Shown one piece after another: positions 25,620 through 35,034 of a stretch of DNA of 64,000 nucleotides (position 1 is its first letter; each line of letters opens with the position of its first letter). Below the pieces are notes generated by a model. The model was not told the DNA's origin. It saw nothing but the letters and a program-made list of their open reading frames with translations, and made no database searches. The stretch is from Glutamicibacter nicotianae. Lineage in GTDB: Bacteria; Actinomycetota; Actinomycetes; Actinomycetales; Micrococcaceae. The position numbers and the translations under genes are program-made. The DNA lies in assembly GCF_006539525.1 (NCBI RefSeq), contig NZ_BJNE01000008.1, forward strand, positions 88,953-152,952, given 5' to 3'.

Positions 25620-26406
25620 GGTTCAGTTCCTCGTGCTTCAAAGTCTTAAGTTCTTCTGGATCGGTTGCGGACAGCGCATCAATGAATGCGACGGCGAAGC
25701 TGCCCGGACCTGTGCTGTTCTCCAGGGCCTTTTCAGCGGCCAGCCCGTAGAAGCCGTGGGCCGCGATGGCGGCCTCGAACGGGTCATCGTGGACCGCAAT
25801 CATGCCGGCGCAGAACGCGCCCAACGCGCAGCCGCCGCCGGTGATCCGCGTCAAGCCGATGCCGTTGGTGTGCACCAGGACTGTCCGCGTGGCATCGATG
25901 ATGGCATCGGACTGGCCGGAAATGGCCACCACGCAGTCATGCTGCTGGGCCAGATCGCGTCCAGCCGCCAAGGCGGCAGAGACGTCATCCAAGGCATCGA
26001 CACCGCGTGAAGCCGATTGCCGTCCGGCCAGTGCCAGGATTTCCGAGGCGTTGCCGCGAATCAGGGCCGGGCGTTGGGTGGCAATGCGCCGCGCAAAATC
26101 CGTGCGCACCGGCAGGGCGCCGACCGCTACCGGATCAAGGATCCACGGGGTGCCTGCTGCGCTCGCCGATTGCACGGCTTCTTCCATGGCGGCCAGCTGC
26201 TCGGTGCTTGGAGTTCCCAGATTCACCAAGACGGCGGAAGCCGCCTTTGCGAAGGGGCCGGCCTCTCCGGGCAGATCCGTCATGGCCGGGGACGCGCCGG
26301 ATGCCAGCAGGACATTGGCGGTGAAATTTGCTACGACGGTGTTGGTCAGGCAGAAAACCAAAGGTGATTGTTGCCGGTATTCTTGGGCAACTGCATGCAA
26401 AGCCAT
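25612..26406 (-). CDS. thiM: hydroxyethylthiazole kinase
   Basis: A 264-residue ribokinase-like enzyme that phosphorylates 4-methyl-5-hydroxyethylthiazole. Family marks are NTVVANFTANVLLASGASPAM, PWILDPVAVGALPVRT, IRGNASEILALAG, GQSDAIID and the GGGCALGA loop near the active site. It is the first gene after the TPP riboswitch, whose 3' end lies 5 bases before the start and probably holds the ribosome site GGAGGGATGT. With thiE and thiD-tenA but no thiC, thiG or thiF in the window, the operon serves salvage rather than new synthesis. Confidence 0.93.
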   Translation of the reverse strand: MALHAVAQEYRQQSPLVFCLTNTVVANFTANVLLASGASPAMTDLPGEAGPFAKAASAVLVNLGTPSTEQLAAMEEAVQSASAAGTPWILDPVAVGALPVRTDFARRIATQRPALIRGNASEILALAGRQSASRGVDALDDVSAALAAGRDLAQQHDCVVAISGQSDAIIDATRTVLVHTNGIGLTRITGGGCALGAFCAGMIAVHDDPFEAAIAAHGFYGLAAEKALENSTGPGSFAVAFIDALSATDPEELKTLKHEELNHA

Positions 26407-26410
26407 GCGA

Positions 26411-26490
26411 CATCCCTCCGCTAGCGTGAACTAGATCAGGTTCAACGGGTCTCATCTCAGTCGGTTGTTCCGACACCCCGTGTCACTGCC
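26411..26490 (-). ncRNA. TPP riboswitch (THI element)
   Basis: Read on the minus strand, the leader of thiM has all conserved parts in order: GACACGGGGTGTC for the P1/P2 side, CTGAGATGAGACCC, GTTGAACCTGATCTAGTT and CGCTAGCGGAGGGATGT. These CTGAGA, ACCTGATCTAG and GCGGAGGGA boxes define the class. The 3' strand includes the thiM ribosome site, so TPP binding most likely blocks translation start. No terminator hairpin is seen between it and the ATG. Confidence 0.95.
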
Positions 26491-26494
26491 ATAG

Positions 26495-26523
26495 AGCGTA
26501 CGCACAAGCGGTTCCAAGGACAA
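26495..26523 (-). promoter_or_regulatory. promoter of the thiamine salvage operon
   Basis: On the minus strand TTGTCC (26523-26518), a 17-base spacer and TACGCT (26500-26495) lie just upstream of the riboswitch. The spacing and position fit a sigma-70-like promoter whose transcript starts close to the first riboswitch stem. The -35 lies directly upstream of the thi leader and right after the stop of the GntR-type gene. Confidence 0.6.
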
Positions 26524-26524
26524 G

Positions 26525-26893
26525 TTACTTACGCTCGCGCCGCGCCACCAAGGCCTTGAGCGTGGCCGCATCGACCTGCTGGGCGGCTGCCAGCGCCCAG
26601 AGGTGATCCACCGCGGCCAGCAAGTCTTCGCTGGCATCTACCGGCCGAAGCCGTTCGTTGACCACTGTGCCGGCTCGTCGCCGGGAGGTGATCAGACCTT
26701 CGGCTTCCAGTTCCTTGTAGGCGCGGGCTACCGTTCCGGCAGCAACGCCGAGGTCGGTGGCCAGTGCGCGCACGGTGGGCAGCTTGCTGCCTGCGGGCAA
26801 TTCTCCCAGGGTGATCAGCGAGGCGATCTGCAAGCGGATCTGCTCGTAGGGTGCAGTGGCCGCCGCGAGGTCGACACTGATTTGCGTGCTCAT
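26525..26893 (-). CDS. GntR-family regulator, YtrA type
   Basis: A short 122-residue GntR regulator: winged helix with YEQIRLQIASLITLGELPAG, LPTVRALATDLGVAAGTVAR and YKELEAEGLITSRRRAGTVV, then only a small C-terminal helical part, which is the YtrA subfamily layout. YtrA proteins usually control a neighbouring membrane transporter operon. Here it overlaps the upstream membrane-protein gene by 4 bases (ATGA), and the palindrome in front of that gene (28428-28449) is the obvious operator, so it probably represses its own operon. Confidence 0.88.
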   Translation of the reverse strand: MSTQISVDLAAATAPYEQIRLQIASLITLGELPAGSKLPTVRALATDLGVAAGTVARAYKELEAEGLITSRRRAGTVVNERLRPVDASEDLLAAVDHLWALAAAQQVDAATLKALVARRERK

Positions 26894-28419
26894 GATGCTG
26901 CTGTCGGCTGCTGTGCACGCACCATCGCGGTACCAGGACGCTCCAGGAAAATCACCGCTGGGACAACGAAGACCAGAAGTGCAAACAGCCCCAGGCCTGC
27001 AGGGAAGCCGTAGCCGATCAGCAGCATGGCAAGCACAGCGCTGGTGGCAACGCGCATCGACCGCAGCTCCAGAACCCGCCGATACCAGATTTCTTCAGCT
27101 GGCGAGACGGCCCAGGGAATAGTCGCCCGGCGGCAGGACCAGATGAAGCCCATATGCGCCGCCGCAAGCAGCAGCAACAGCCCGATGACTAGTCCCCGGT
27201 TCGGAGGAGCGAACTCCCAAAGCGTCTCCAGCGGTGGATCCAATAGCAGGTAAGCGCAGATGGCAACCAGCAAGCCAGCGGCGATGTAGGACCACAAGGG
27301 CAGGGGTGCATGATGCTTTGGTGCTGCACTCGCCTGCCGAGCCACCTTGCTGGCGTAGCCCAGATACAGCGTATTGAGCACGATGTAGAGCAATGCCGCA
27401 CCGGCAAAGAGCACCAGGATCCACGTAGTTCGTTCATTGGTCGGCATCCGGAATTCCTCATCCACGGGCAGGAATGACCAGCCGATGGCAACGGCGAGCA
27501 ATGCAAGGGTAGCCGTGGTGTATTGCAATGCGAAGAGCTGATCTCGCAAGCGCGAGAAGGCGGTCCGTTCCCTGGTGGTGGAGTGAGCCGAGAATGTGGT
27601 GCGCGGACCCCAGAAGAACAGCGTAAGAGCCACCGCAAGGGCGCCATAGTTCAATAACTCGTACGGTCCACCGGTTGAATAGCCTTGCGAGTAATTGGCC
27701 ACCGATACGCAAAATGCCAGCAGCACGATACCGGTATTGCGCAGCAACCGGTTGAGCCATACCGTGCGCAAGGCCTGGTTGTCTTCGGCGGTGATGCCGG
27801 CCAAGGGGCGCCGGTTCAGGATCACTGCTGCAATCACCCCGGCGGCCACGACGGTACCTGCCAGAGCCACGATGAAGACCGGGAGCATTTGGTTTCCGGG
27901 CAGCAGGCCATCGGTTGGGCCCGCAGAGGTGTAGGAGTAGCTGCCATCAGAATCGAACATAGTGGTTTCCGACTCCGGGATGCCAACGCTCCCTTCGACG
28001 CGGGAAGCAGGCCACAGCAATCCCACCCCGGCCAGCAGCAACAGCGCGACGAAAATCCCCAGGGACTTCGGGAACGGCGTCGCCAGGGTGCGCGCCTCCA
28101 GTGAGGCGGTGCGCACCGGCTGGAGTTCCTTGGGCCAGGTGAACAAGCCAATGAGGTAAACGAGAAGAATCCAGATTCCCGGCGAGAGAGCTGCAGCGAA
28201 AACCGAACTCGAATCGGTCCCGTTCATGGGAATGCGCCACGTCTCAGGCAGATCCCACGAAGTCGAAGCGAAGAATGCGATCAATGCGCACCAGAATGAG
28301 TGCGACTGGGCGCGGACGATAGCCGGTGCCTCACGCCGATGCGCCACGGAGCGCAACCACAGGTATATGACTGCGCCAACGAAAGCGATGGATATGGCGC
28401 TCGCCGGGATCTGGCTCAT
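26890..28419 (-). CDS. multi-span membrane protein of unknown function
   Basis: About 509 residues with roughly 12 hydrophobic helices (for example ISIAFVGAVIYLWLRSVAH, ILLVYLIGLFTW, GIFVALLLLAGVGLL, WSYIAAGLLVAICAYLLL, LVIGLLLLLAAAHMGFIW). A hydrophilic loop of about 45 residues follows the fourth. I do not recognise a family; the early WxLP and NGTD loop gives no clue. It has the layout of actinobacterial proteins paired with YtrA regulators. Start: TACATT lies 7 bases before the ATG at 28419 inside the operator; the ATGs at 28425 and 28449 are alternatives, but the last would place the operator in the coding region. Confidence 0.7.
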   Translation of the reverse strand: MSQIPASAISIAFVGAVIYLWLRSVAHRREAPAIVRAQSHSFWCALIAFFASTSWDLPETWRIPMNGTDSSSVFAAALSPGIWILLVYLIGLFTWPKELQPVRTASLEARTLATPFPKSLGIFVALLLLAGVGLLWPASRVEGSVGIPESETTMFDSDGSYSYTSAGPTDGLLPGNQMLPVFIVALAGTVVAAGVIAAVILNRRPLAGITAEDNQALRTVWLNRLLRNTGIVLLAFCVSVANYSQGYSTGGPYELLNYGALAVALTLFFWGPRTTFSAHSTTRERTAFSRLRDQLFALQYTTATLALLAVAIGWSFLPVDEEFRMPTNERTTWILVLFAGAALLYIVLNTLYLGYASKVARQASAAPKHHAPLPLWSYIAAGLLVAICAYLLLDPPLETLWEFAPPNRGLVIGLLLLLAAAHMGFIWSCRRATIPWAVSPAEEIWYRRVLELRSMRVATSAVLAMLLIGYGFPAGLGLFALLVFVVPAVIFLERPGTAMVRAQQPTAAS

Positions 28420-28427
28420 GGCCATTA

Positions 28428-28449
28428 ATGTATCAACTATTTGATACAT
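28428..28449. promoter_or_regulatory. operator of the YtrA-type GntR regulator
   Basis: A 22-base palindrome with arms ATGTATCAA and TTGATACAT around CTAT. It overlaps the -10 candidate TACATT of the membrane-protein gene on the minus strand and the spacer toward TTCAAT (-35). The form fits GntR/YtrA sites, and the regulator is encoded in the same operon. Confidence 0.75.
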
Positions 28450-28508
28450 ATTGAATCCCTTCGCGAATTAATCAGTGAATATCCACTTCGTTGCCGTACG
28501 CTCAAAAC

Positions 28509-29942
28509 ATGGGTCTGTTTACTTCCACGCCGTTGCCCGAACCGGTCGGCGATTCCGCGCCTCCGGTGGACGAGCATCCATCGCGCATTGCAACAGTTCT
28601 GAGCCATTTGCGGCGTTCTGCTGACACCCGGATCACGCATCCGCGACGCTTCCGCCTGCAACAGCTCAAGGCCCTGGAAAAGATGCTCGACGAGCATCTG
28701 GAAGACTTCGTCCAGGCCCTGGCCGAGGACTTGGGCAAGAGTGCCACCGAGGCCAAGTTCTCCGAGATCGACGTGGTGCGCGCAGAAATAGATTTCGCCC
28801 AACGCCACCTCGCTGAATGGATGGATTCCACCAGCGTCAAAGTTCCGCTGGCCCTGCAGCCGGCCATGGCCAAGGTTGAGCCGCGTCCGCTGGGTGTCGT
28901 GCTGATTATCGGCGCCTGGAACTACCCGGTCCAGCTGGTACTCGCACCGCTGGTCGCGGCCATTGCCGCCGGCAACGCCGCGGTGATCAAGCCATCCGAG
29001 CTGGCTCCGGCCACCTCGGGCGTCTTGGCCAAGTTCCTCCCGGTCTACCTGGATGAACGTGTTTATGCGGTCGTTGAGGGAGGAGTGGACACCTCCACCG
29101 AGCTGCTTGCCGCCCGCTGGGATCACATCTTCTACACCGGCGGTGAACGCGTGGCCAAGATCGTGGCTGCCGCGGCGGCAAAGCACCTGACGCCAACCAC
29201 TTTGGAATTGGGCGGAAAATCGCCGGCCGTGGTGGAAAACGATTCGCTGGCTTCGGCAAAGCGCCTCGCCTATGCCAAATTCATGAATTCCGGTCAGACC
29301 TGCGTGGCCCCGGATTATGTCTTGAGCATTGGGGACTCCACTGAGCTCATCCAGCGCCTGGGCCAGGCCATCACCAGCTTCTACGGCAAGGAGCCGTTGA
29401 CCCACCCGGACTACGGCCGCATCGTCAGCCGCAAGCACTTCGACCGGCTGTTGTCGATGTTCGAGCAGGGCGAGGTGGTTTTCGGGGGCGAATATGACGA
29501 GGAAACACTGCGCATCGCACCGAGCATCATGCGCAATCCAGATCTTGAAGGAAGCTTGATGACCGAGGAGATATTCGGTCCAATTCTTCCAGTGATCGAG
29601 GTGGAAAGCTTCGAGGAGGCCCTCGAATTCATCGCCCGGAGGCCGTCTCCGCTGGCTGCCTACCTGATGAGCGAAAGCCCGCGGCTGCAGTCGATCTTCT
29701 CCGACCGGGTGCGCGCCGGCTCAATCGTGCATAATGCCCCGCTGGTCCAGATGGTCGTTCCAACCCTGCCTTTTGGCGGCATCGGACCGAGCGGGATGGG
29801 GGCCTACCATGGCAGGCACGGATTCGAGCGGCTTTCGCAGATGCGCTCTGAACTCAACAAAACGACGGTAGTTGACACCCTGAGCGCAATATATCCTCCG
29901 TATTCATGGGCTAAGCGAAAGATTATTGATCGCTTACTGTAG
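28509..29942 (+). CDS. aldehyde dehydrogenase, class 3-like
   Basis: A 477-residue NAD(P)-dependent aldehyde dehydrogenase. WNYPVQLVLAPLVAAIAAGN, KPSELAP and FYTGGERVAK form the cofactor part; the general base is Glu233 in LELGGKSPAVV and the nucleophile Cys265 in SGQTCVAPDYVL. The WNYP and GQTCVAPDY patterns and short N-terminus are typical of the ALDH3/fatty aldehyde or coniferyl aldehyde group. The ATG at 28509 has TACGCT exactly 6 bases upstream and no ribosome site, so a leaderless mRNA is likely; a TTG six codons earlier is less likely. It stands alone before an amino acid permease gene. Confidence 0.9.
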   Translation: MGLFTSTPLPEPVGDSAPPVDEHPSRIATVLSHLRRSADTRITHPRRFRLQQLKALEKMLDEHLEDFVQALAEDLGKSATEAKFSEIDVVRAEIDFAQRHLAEWMDSTSVKVPLALQPAMAKVEPRPLGVVLIIGAWNYPVQLVLAPLVAAIAAGNAAVIKPSELAPATSGVLAKFLPVYLDERVYAVVEGGVDTSTELLAARWDHIFYTGGERVAKIVAAAAAKHLTPTTLELGGKSPAVVENDSLASAKRLAYAKFMNSGQTCVAPDYVLSIGDSTELIQRLGQAITSFYGKEPLTHPDYGRIVSRKHFDRLLSMFEQGEVVFGGEYDEETLRIAPSIMRNPDLEGSLMTEEIFGPILPVIEVESFEEALEFIARRPSPLAAYLMSESPRLQSIFSDRVRAGSIVHNAPLVQMVVPTLPFGGIGPSGMGAYHGRHGFERLSQMRSELNKTTVVDTLSAIYPPYSWAKRKIIDRLL

Positions 29943-30021
29943 CGCGGTTCATAGCGTTGTGGCTTGTCAGGGTGCTTGGATTGATAGGTTGGAAATTTTC
30001 AAGCATCAGGAGATGTAACGC

Positions 30022-31470
30022 ATGACTGAGCCCGCACCGTCCCAAGACGGTCTGAAGCGTGGCCTCAAAGCTCGCCATATGCAGATGATTGCCATTGGCG
30101 GCTCGATTGGTACCGGACTTTTCGTCGCGTCCGGCGGCACCATTGCGCAAGCAGGACCCGGTGGTTCGCTGGTGGCCTATGCGCTGATTGGCCTGATGGT
30201 GCTGCTCCTGATGCAGTCACTGGGGGAAATGAGCGCCCGCCTTCCGGTCGCCGGGTCCTTCCAGACCTACGCGACGGTCTTCGTTAACCGCCACTTCGGC
30301 TTCGCGATCGGCTGGAACTACTGGTTCAACTGGGCAATCACCGTGGCTGCCGAACTGGTAGCCGCCGGGATCATCATGTCCTATTGGTTCCCGGATACTC
30401 CGGGATGGATCTGGGCTGCCGTCTTCCTGGCGCTGCTCACCGGTCTGAACGCGTTGTCCGCCAAGGCCTTTGGCGAGGGCGAGTACTGGCTGGCCGCGAT
30501 CAAGGTCATCACCGTAGTGGTCTTCTTGATCTGCGGTGTCGCAATGATCTTCGGCATCCTGGGCGACTCCACGCCAGGTTTCAGCAACTGGACCGAGGGC
30601 GAGGCGCCATTCGTTGGCGGCTGGCTGTCGATCGTCTCGGTGTTCATGATTGCCGGCTTCTCCTTCCAGGGAACGGAGCTGATCGGCGTGGCCGCCGGAG
30701 AGGCAGAGAACCCCAAGCGCGACATCCCTCGGGCCATCAAGGCGATCTTCTGGCGGATCATGCTGTTCTACATCGGCGCGATCTTCGTGATTGGCATGCT
30801 GATCCCGTACCTGGATCCTTCGCTGCTCTCCTCCGAGGCATCGGATATCACCACCTCGCCCTTCACCCTCGTCTTCGAGCGGGCAGGCGTGGCCTTCGCC
30901 GCGGCCTTGATGAATGCGGTGATCCTCTCGGCCATCCTCTCGGCGGGCAACTCCGGCCTATATGCCTCTGCGCGCATGCTTTATTCGATGGCGCTGGACG
31001 GCAAGGCGCCAAAGATCTTCGCCCGCTTGAACAAGCGCGGCGTGCCCATGCCGGCCATGCTGATGACCGCATCGGTGGGCCTCTTCGGCTTCCTGACCGC
31101 GATCATCGGGCAGGGTTCGGCCTATACCTGGCTGCTGAACGTCTCGGGCCTGTCCGGGTTCATCGCGTGGGTGGGCATCGCGGTGTGCCACTACAAGTTC
31201 CGCAAGGCATATATTGCCAGCGGACAGGATCTGGCGAAGCTCCCGTACAAGGCGCCGCTGTTCCCGCTGGGCCCGATCCTTGCCTTCGTGATCCTGATCG
31301 TGGTGATCGCCGGCCAGAACTACCAGGCCATCCTGGATGGAAACCTGCTGCAGATGGCTTCCAGCTACATCGGCCTGCCGATCTTCCTGCTGCTGTGGCT
31401 GGGCCACTGGCTGGCTACCCGCAAGCAGCCAGCCGTGGAAATCGACCCATGGACCGCGAAGCTGAATTAG
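30022..31470 (+). CDS. amino acid permease (APC superfamily, AAT type)
   Basis: A 482-residue permease with 12 helices. The N-terminal [20 protein letters not shown] is the substrate and sodium/proton site signature of the AAT family (lysine-, aromatic- or GABA-permease group); GAGGSL-like [27 protein letters not shown] and [19 protein letters not shown] follow as expected. The substrate may be lysine or another cationic or aromatic amino acid. Ribosome site AGGAGATG. The stop overlaps the stop of convergent pgm in TTAG. Confidence 0.9.
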   Translation: MTEPAPSQDGLKRGLKARHMQMIAIGGSIGTGLFVASGGTIAQAGPGGSLVAYALIGLMVLLLMQSLGEMSARLPVAGSFQTYATVFVNRHFGFAIGWNYWFNWAITVAAELVAAGIIMSYWFPDTPGWIWAAVFLALLTGLNALSAKAFGEGEYWLAAIKVITVVVFLICGVAMIFGILGDSTPGFSNWTEGEAPFVGGWLSIVSVFMIAGFSFQGTELIGVAAGEAENPKRDIPRAIKAIFWRIMLFYIGAIFVIGMLIPYLDPSLLSSEASDITTSPFTLVFERAGVAFAAALMNAVILSAILSAGNSGLYASARMLYSMALDGKAPKIFARLNKRGVPMPAMLMTASVGLFGFLTAIIGQGSAYTWLLNVSGLSGFIAWVGIAVCHYKFRKAYIASGQDLAKLPYKAPLFPLGPILAFVILIVVIAGQNYQAILDGNLLQMASSYIGLPIFLLLWLGHWLATRKQPAVEIDPWTAKLN

Positions 31471-33065
31471 CCAGCTAGGGCGGCATCGACAATCACCCGG
31501 GCCTCTGCCAGCACCTGCTGCAGATGTTCGGGTGATTTTGTCGATTCTGCATAGATCTTGTAGATGTCTTCGGTGCCTGACGGGCGCGCGGCAAACCATG
31601 CGTGCTCGCTGGAAACCTTCAGACCGCCAATTGGGAAGCCGGCCGCTTGCGTGGCCTTGGCGGTAATCGGATCCGAAGCCAGCTCGGTGGCGGTGACCAT
31701 CGAGGGATCCAGCTTGCCCAGGATGGCCTTCTGCTCGCGGTTTGCCGGCGCATCGAAGCGGTCGTAGAAGCTGGGACCATGGCGCTCGACCAGCTCGGCA
31801 TGCAGCTGGCTGGGGCTCTTGCCAGTTACCGCGCGGATCTCGCTGGCCAGCAGGGCCAGCATCAGGCCGTCCTTGTCGGTGCTGAACGCCTTGCCGGAGA
31901 AGTCCAGGAAGCTTGCCCCAGCCGATTCCTCGCCGCAGAAGGCGACCCTGCCCGAAGCCAGCGGCTCAACGAAGTACTTGAAGCCCACCGGAACCTCGCG
32001 CAGCACCCGGCCGTGGGAGGCCACCACCTTGTCGATAAGCACCGAGGAGACCAGCGTCTTGCCGATCTGGGCATCGGCGGGCCACTGCGGGCGGTGGGTG
32101 AGCAGGTAGTCGATGGCCACGGCCAGGAAGTGGTTCGGGTTCATCAGGCCGGCATCCGGGGTGACAATGCCGTGGCGGTCGGCGTCGGCATCGTTGCCGG
32201 TCGCGATGTCGTACTTCTCGCGGTTGGCCACCAGCGAGGCCATGGCATGGGCGGAAGAGCAATCCATGCGGATCTTCCCGTCCTTGTCCAGGGTCATGAA
32301 GCCGAAGCGCGGATCCACGGACTCGTTGACCACTTCGAGGTTCAGGTTATAGCGCCGGGCGATTTCGCCCCAGTAGTGCACCGAAGCGCCACCCAGCGGA
32401 TCTGCGCCAATGGAAATTCCGGAATCCGCGATGGCCTTGAAATCGATCACTTCCGCCAAATCGGCGATGTACAGTTCGCGGAAGTCGAATGGCTGGGCAT
32501 TGGGCTCGCCGCGCTTGATCTGCCCGCTGGCCAGCAGCTCGTTGGCCCGTGCGGCGATGGGCCCGGTGATTTCGGATTCGGCCGGTCCGCCATGCGGCGG
32601 GTTGTACTTGATGCCGCCGTCGGTCGGCGGGTTATGCGAGGGCGTGATGATCAGGCCATCGGCCTGCTCGCCGCCGCTGGCGTTATGCACCAGGATTGCG
32701 TGGCTGACCGCTGGAGTGGGAGTCAGCCCGTCATCGGCCAGCACTCTGACGCCGTTGCCTGCCAGCACTTCCAGTGCGGTGCCGTATGCCGGCTCGGAGA
32801 GCGCATGGCTGTCCTTGCCCACGTACATTGGCCCAGTGATGCCCGCGCTGTTGCGGTAATCGACCACGGCCTGGGTGATCGCGGCGATATGCGCTTCGTT
32901 GAAGGTGGTGTTCAGCGAGCTTCCGCGGTGTCCCGAGGTGCCGAAGATGACTGCCTGGTCGGGGTTGGTGCTGGATGGAACCAGGGTGCTGTAGGCATCG
33001 AGCACCTCCTGCAGATTGATCAGGTCCGATTCTTGGGCTGGCTGGCCAGCTCGGAGGTGTGCCAC
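31467..33065 (-). CDS. pgm: phosphoglucomutase, alpha-D-glucose specific
   Basis: A 532-residue enzyme interconverting glucose-1- and glucose-6-phosphate. It has the N-terminal [10 protein letters not shown], the phosphoserine loop [15 protein letters not shown], the metal loop [11 protein letters not shown], sugar loop GEESAGASF and phosphate loop [15 protein letters not shown], all in the usual order of the Pgm type. GTG start with AAAGG upstream; the beginning [15 protein letters not shown] matches the family start. It is divergent from the DUF4190 gene with 56 bases between. Together with the GH65/beta-PGM fusion it links disaccharide use to glycogen and trehalose pools. Confidence 0.93.
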   Translation of the reverse strand: MAHLRAGQPAQESDLINLQEVLDAYSTLVPSSTNPDQAVIFGTSGHRGSSLNTTFNEAHIAAITQAVVDYRNSAGITGPMYVGKDSHALSEPAYGTALEVLAGNGVRVLADDGLTPTPAVSHAILVHNASGGEQADGLIITPSHNPPTDGGIKYNPPHGGPAESEITGPIAARANELLASGQIKRGEPNAQPFDFRELYIADLAEVIDFKAIADSGISIGADPLGGASVHYWGEIARRYNLNLEVVNESVDPRFGFMTLDKDGKIRMDCSSAHAMASLVANREKYDIATGNDADADRHGIVTPDAGLMNPNHFLAVAIDYLLTHRPQWPADAQIGKTLVSSVLIDKVVASHGRVLREVPVGFKYFVEPLASGRVAFCGEESAGASFLDFSGKAFSTDKDGLMLALLASEIRAVTGKSPSQLHAELVERHGPSFYDRFDAPANREQKAILGKLDPSMVTATELASDPITAKATQAAGFPIGGLKVSSEHAWFAARPSGTEDIYKIYAESTKSPEHLQQVLAEARVIVDAALAG

Positions 33066-33121
33066 AGATTGCCTTTCAGATTGATGCGCTTATCGCGGTT
33101 TCGTAGAAGAATGGTAGTCAA

Positions 33122-33460
33122 ATGAGCTACTACCAGTATCCGCAGAACCCCTACCAACGACCGCCAGAATCCGCCGGCCTCTCGACGGCTTCCTTGGTGC
33201 TCGGCATCTTGTCGTTGCTGGGCTTCTCTGTCATTATCCTTGTTCCGCTGGCCGGAGTCATTACCGGACACCTGGCCTACCGGCGCGAACCTGCTTCCCG
33301 GGGCTTGTGCCTGGCCGGGCTGATCACCTCATGGATCGGATTAGCCCTAGCCATACTCGGATATGCGCTGGCCATCTGGTTCTTCTGGGCGATGTCCACC
33401 GGATTCGGCTACGGCTCGTATTACGACGACGTGATCTTCTCCCTCGGGTTCCTCCACTAG
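33122..33460 (+). CDS. DUF4190 membrane protein
   Basis: A 112-residue protein with a Tyr/Pro/Gln-rich cytoplasmic head (YYQYPQNPYQRPPE), then the two-helix DUF4190 region LSTASLVLGILSLLGF ... LVPLAGVITGHLAYRR and GLCLAGLITSWIGLALAILG, ending in a short Gly/Tyr-rich tail. DUF4190 proteins are common in actinobacteria and the role is unknown. No strong ribosome site is seen. A shared hairpin separates it from the convergent POT gene. Confidence 0.8.
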   Translation: MSYYQYPQNPYQRPPESAGLSTASLVLGILSLLGFSVIILVPLAGVITGHLAYRREPASRGLCLAGLITSWIGLALAILGYALAIWFFWAMSTGFGYGSYYDDVIFSLGFLH

Positions 33461-33465
33461 TTCCA

Positions 33466-33518
33466 GGGCATGAAAAAGCGGTTGGCTCATATCTGAACCA
33501 ACCGCTTTCTCCATGCCC
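33466..33518. terminator. bidirectional terminator between the DUF4190 gene and the POT transporter
   Basis: Outer arms GGGCATG/CATGCCC and inner arms AAAGCGGTTGG/CCAACCGCTTT enclose a 12-base loop. The two arm pairs together make a long stem with A-rich and T-containing bulges, located 5 bases after one stop and 7 before the other. Confidence 0.8.
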
Positions 33519-33524
33519 GAATGC

Positions 33525-34982
33525 CTAGTGGATCGAGCCCATCAGCTTCTTCAAGGCCGGGGTAGCTGCCATCATGGCGATACCCAGGACGACGGCGGTG
33601 CCGCCCATGCCGATGAAGTACGGGATCTCATTGCCTTCGGTGTAGTAGCCGGCCAGCACACCCGACAGGGTGGTGCCCAGCGAAACCGAGAGGAAGAACA
33701 AGGCGATCATCTGGGTGCCGAAGGCGGCCGGCGCCAGCTTGGTGGCAATTGCCTGGCCCACCGGCGAGAGCAGCAGCTCGGCAAAGGTGCACAGCAGCAG
33801 GATGCCGACCAGCGCCAGCAGCGGAGTCTTCACGAAGGATTCCAGCGGGATGAACAGCAGGAAGGCCGCGCCCACAACCACCAGCGACAGTCCGAACTTC
33901 ATCGAGGTGCGTGGCTGGCGCTTGCCCAGCTTGGTCCACAGGGCGGCGAAGATGCCGGCGAAGATGATGATGAAGACCGGGTTGATCGAGGTGACCCAGC
34001 TCGGCGGCATTTCCCAGCTGCCCAGGTGGCGGTCCAGCCGCTGGTCCGAGTAGGCGGCGATGAAGGTGAACTGCTGCTGGAACAGGGCCCAGAAGGCAGC
34101 CGAACCGATGTAGAACGGAATGAAGGCCCAGACCTGCTTGCGTTCGGTGGCGTTGACCTTCTTGCTGCGCAGGATCAATGCGAAGTACACGATCGACGCG
34201 GCGATCACCACGTAGGCGATGGTGCTTGCCAGATTCTGCGGGGTCACGATCTTGGACGCGAATGCGGCAATGATCAGGACGATCACGGCGACGAAGATGA
34301 CCACGTAGCGGTTGCGCTCGGCGGCCGGCAAAGGGTTGCTCGGGATGCGGCCGGATTCCGGCAGCTTCTTGCGGCCCATGGCGTAGATCGCCAGGCCGAT
34401 GGCCATGCCGACAGCTGCGGCCGCGAAGCCGATGTGGAAACCGTACTTGACCTGCAGCCAGCCGGTGAGCAGCGGGCCGAGCAGGCCGCCGATGTTCACG
34501 CCCATGTAGAACAGGGAGAAGCCTGCATCGATGCGCGGATCATCCTTGGAGTACAGGGAGCCGACCAGGGCTACGGCGTTGGCCTTCAGGCCGCCGGAGC
34601 CGATGGCAACGAGGACCAGTCCGACGACTAGGCCCACATAGCCGGGCAACAGGGCCAGGCCGATGTGGCCGAGCATGATCGCGATGGCCGAGAAGAACAG
34701 GACGCGTTCCGAGCCGAACAGGCGGTCGGAGAGCCAGGCGCCCAGGATGGTGGACAGGTATACGGCGCCGCCGTAGGCGCCGACCAGCGACAGGGCCAGG
34801 CCCTGGTCCATGCCCAAGCCGCCGTCGGTGACCGAGTAGTACATGTAGTAGGCCAGCAAGCCCTGCATGCCGTAGAAGGAGAATCGCTCCCACATTTCGA
34901 CGCTGAACAGGCTTGCGAGCGCACCGGGATGACCGAAGAAGGTCTTCCCGGAAGATTTGGTGCTCGTTGTTGCAGTAGACAT
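33525..34982 (-). CDS. POT-family di/tripeptide transporter
   Basis: A 485-residue proton-coupled oligopeptide transporter. The POT signature EMWERFSFYGMQGLLAYYM (ExxERFxYY type) lies in helix 1, GAYLADR-like GAWLSDRLFG follows, then IGSGGLKANAVALVG and FSLFYMGVNIGGLLGPL, the second POT signature. It imports small peptides for nutrition. I chose the ATG at 34982; an ATG three codons upstream (34991) is equally possible since no clear ribosome site is present. The gene stands alone, with the amidase behind it. Confidence 0.92.
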   Translation of the reverse strand: MSTATTSTKSSGKTFFGHPGALASLFSVEMWERFSFYGMQGLLAYYMYYSVTDGGLGMDQGLALSLVGAYGGAVYLSTILGAWLSDRLFGSERVLFFSAIAIMLGHIGLALLPGYVGLVVGLVLVAIGSGGLKANAVALVGSLYSKDDPRIDAGFSLFYMGVNIGGLLGPLLTGWLQVKYGFHIGFAAAAVGMAIGLAIYAMGRKKLPESGRIPSNPLPAAERNRYVVIFVAVIVLIIAAFASKIVTPQNLASTIAYVVIAASIVYFALILRSKKVNATERKQVWAFIPFYIGSAAFWALFQQQFTFIAAYSDQRLDRHLGSWEMPPSWVTSINPVFIIIFAGIFAALWTKLGKRQPRTSMKFGLSLVVVGAAFLLFIPLESFVKTPLLALVGILLLCTFAELLLSPVGQAIATKLAPAAFGTQMIALFFLSVSLGTTLSGVLAGYYTEGNEIPYFIGMGGTAVVLGIAMMAATPALKKLMGSIH

Positions 34983-35034
34983 ACGTAACATTTTTCGCTT
35001 TTGCCTACGCGAGTACCTACTTATATGGGAAAGC

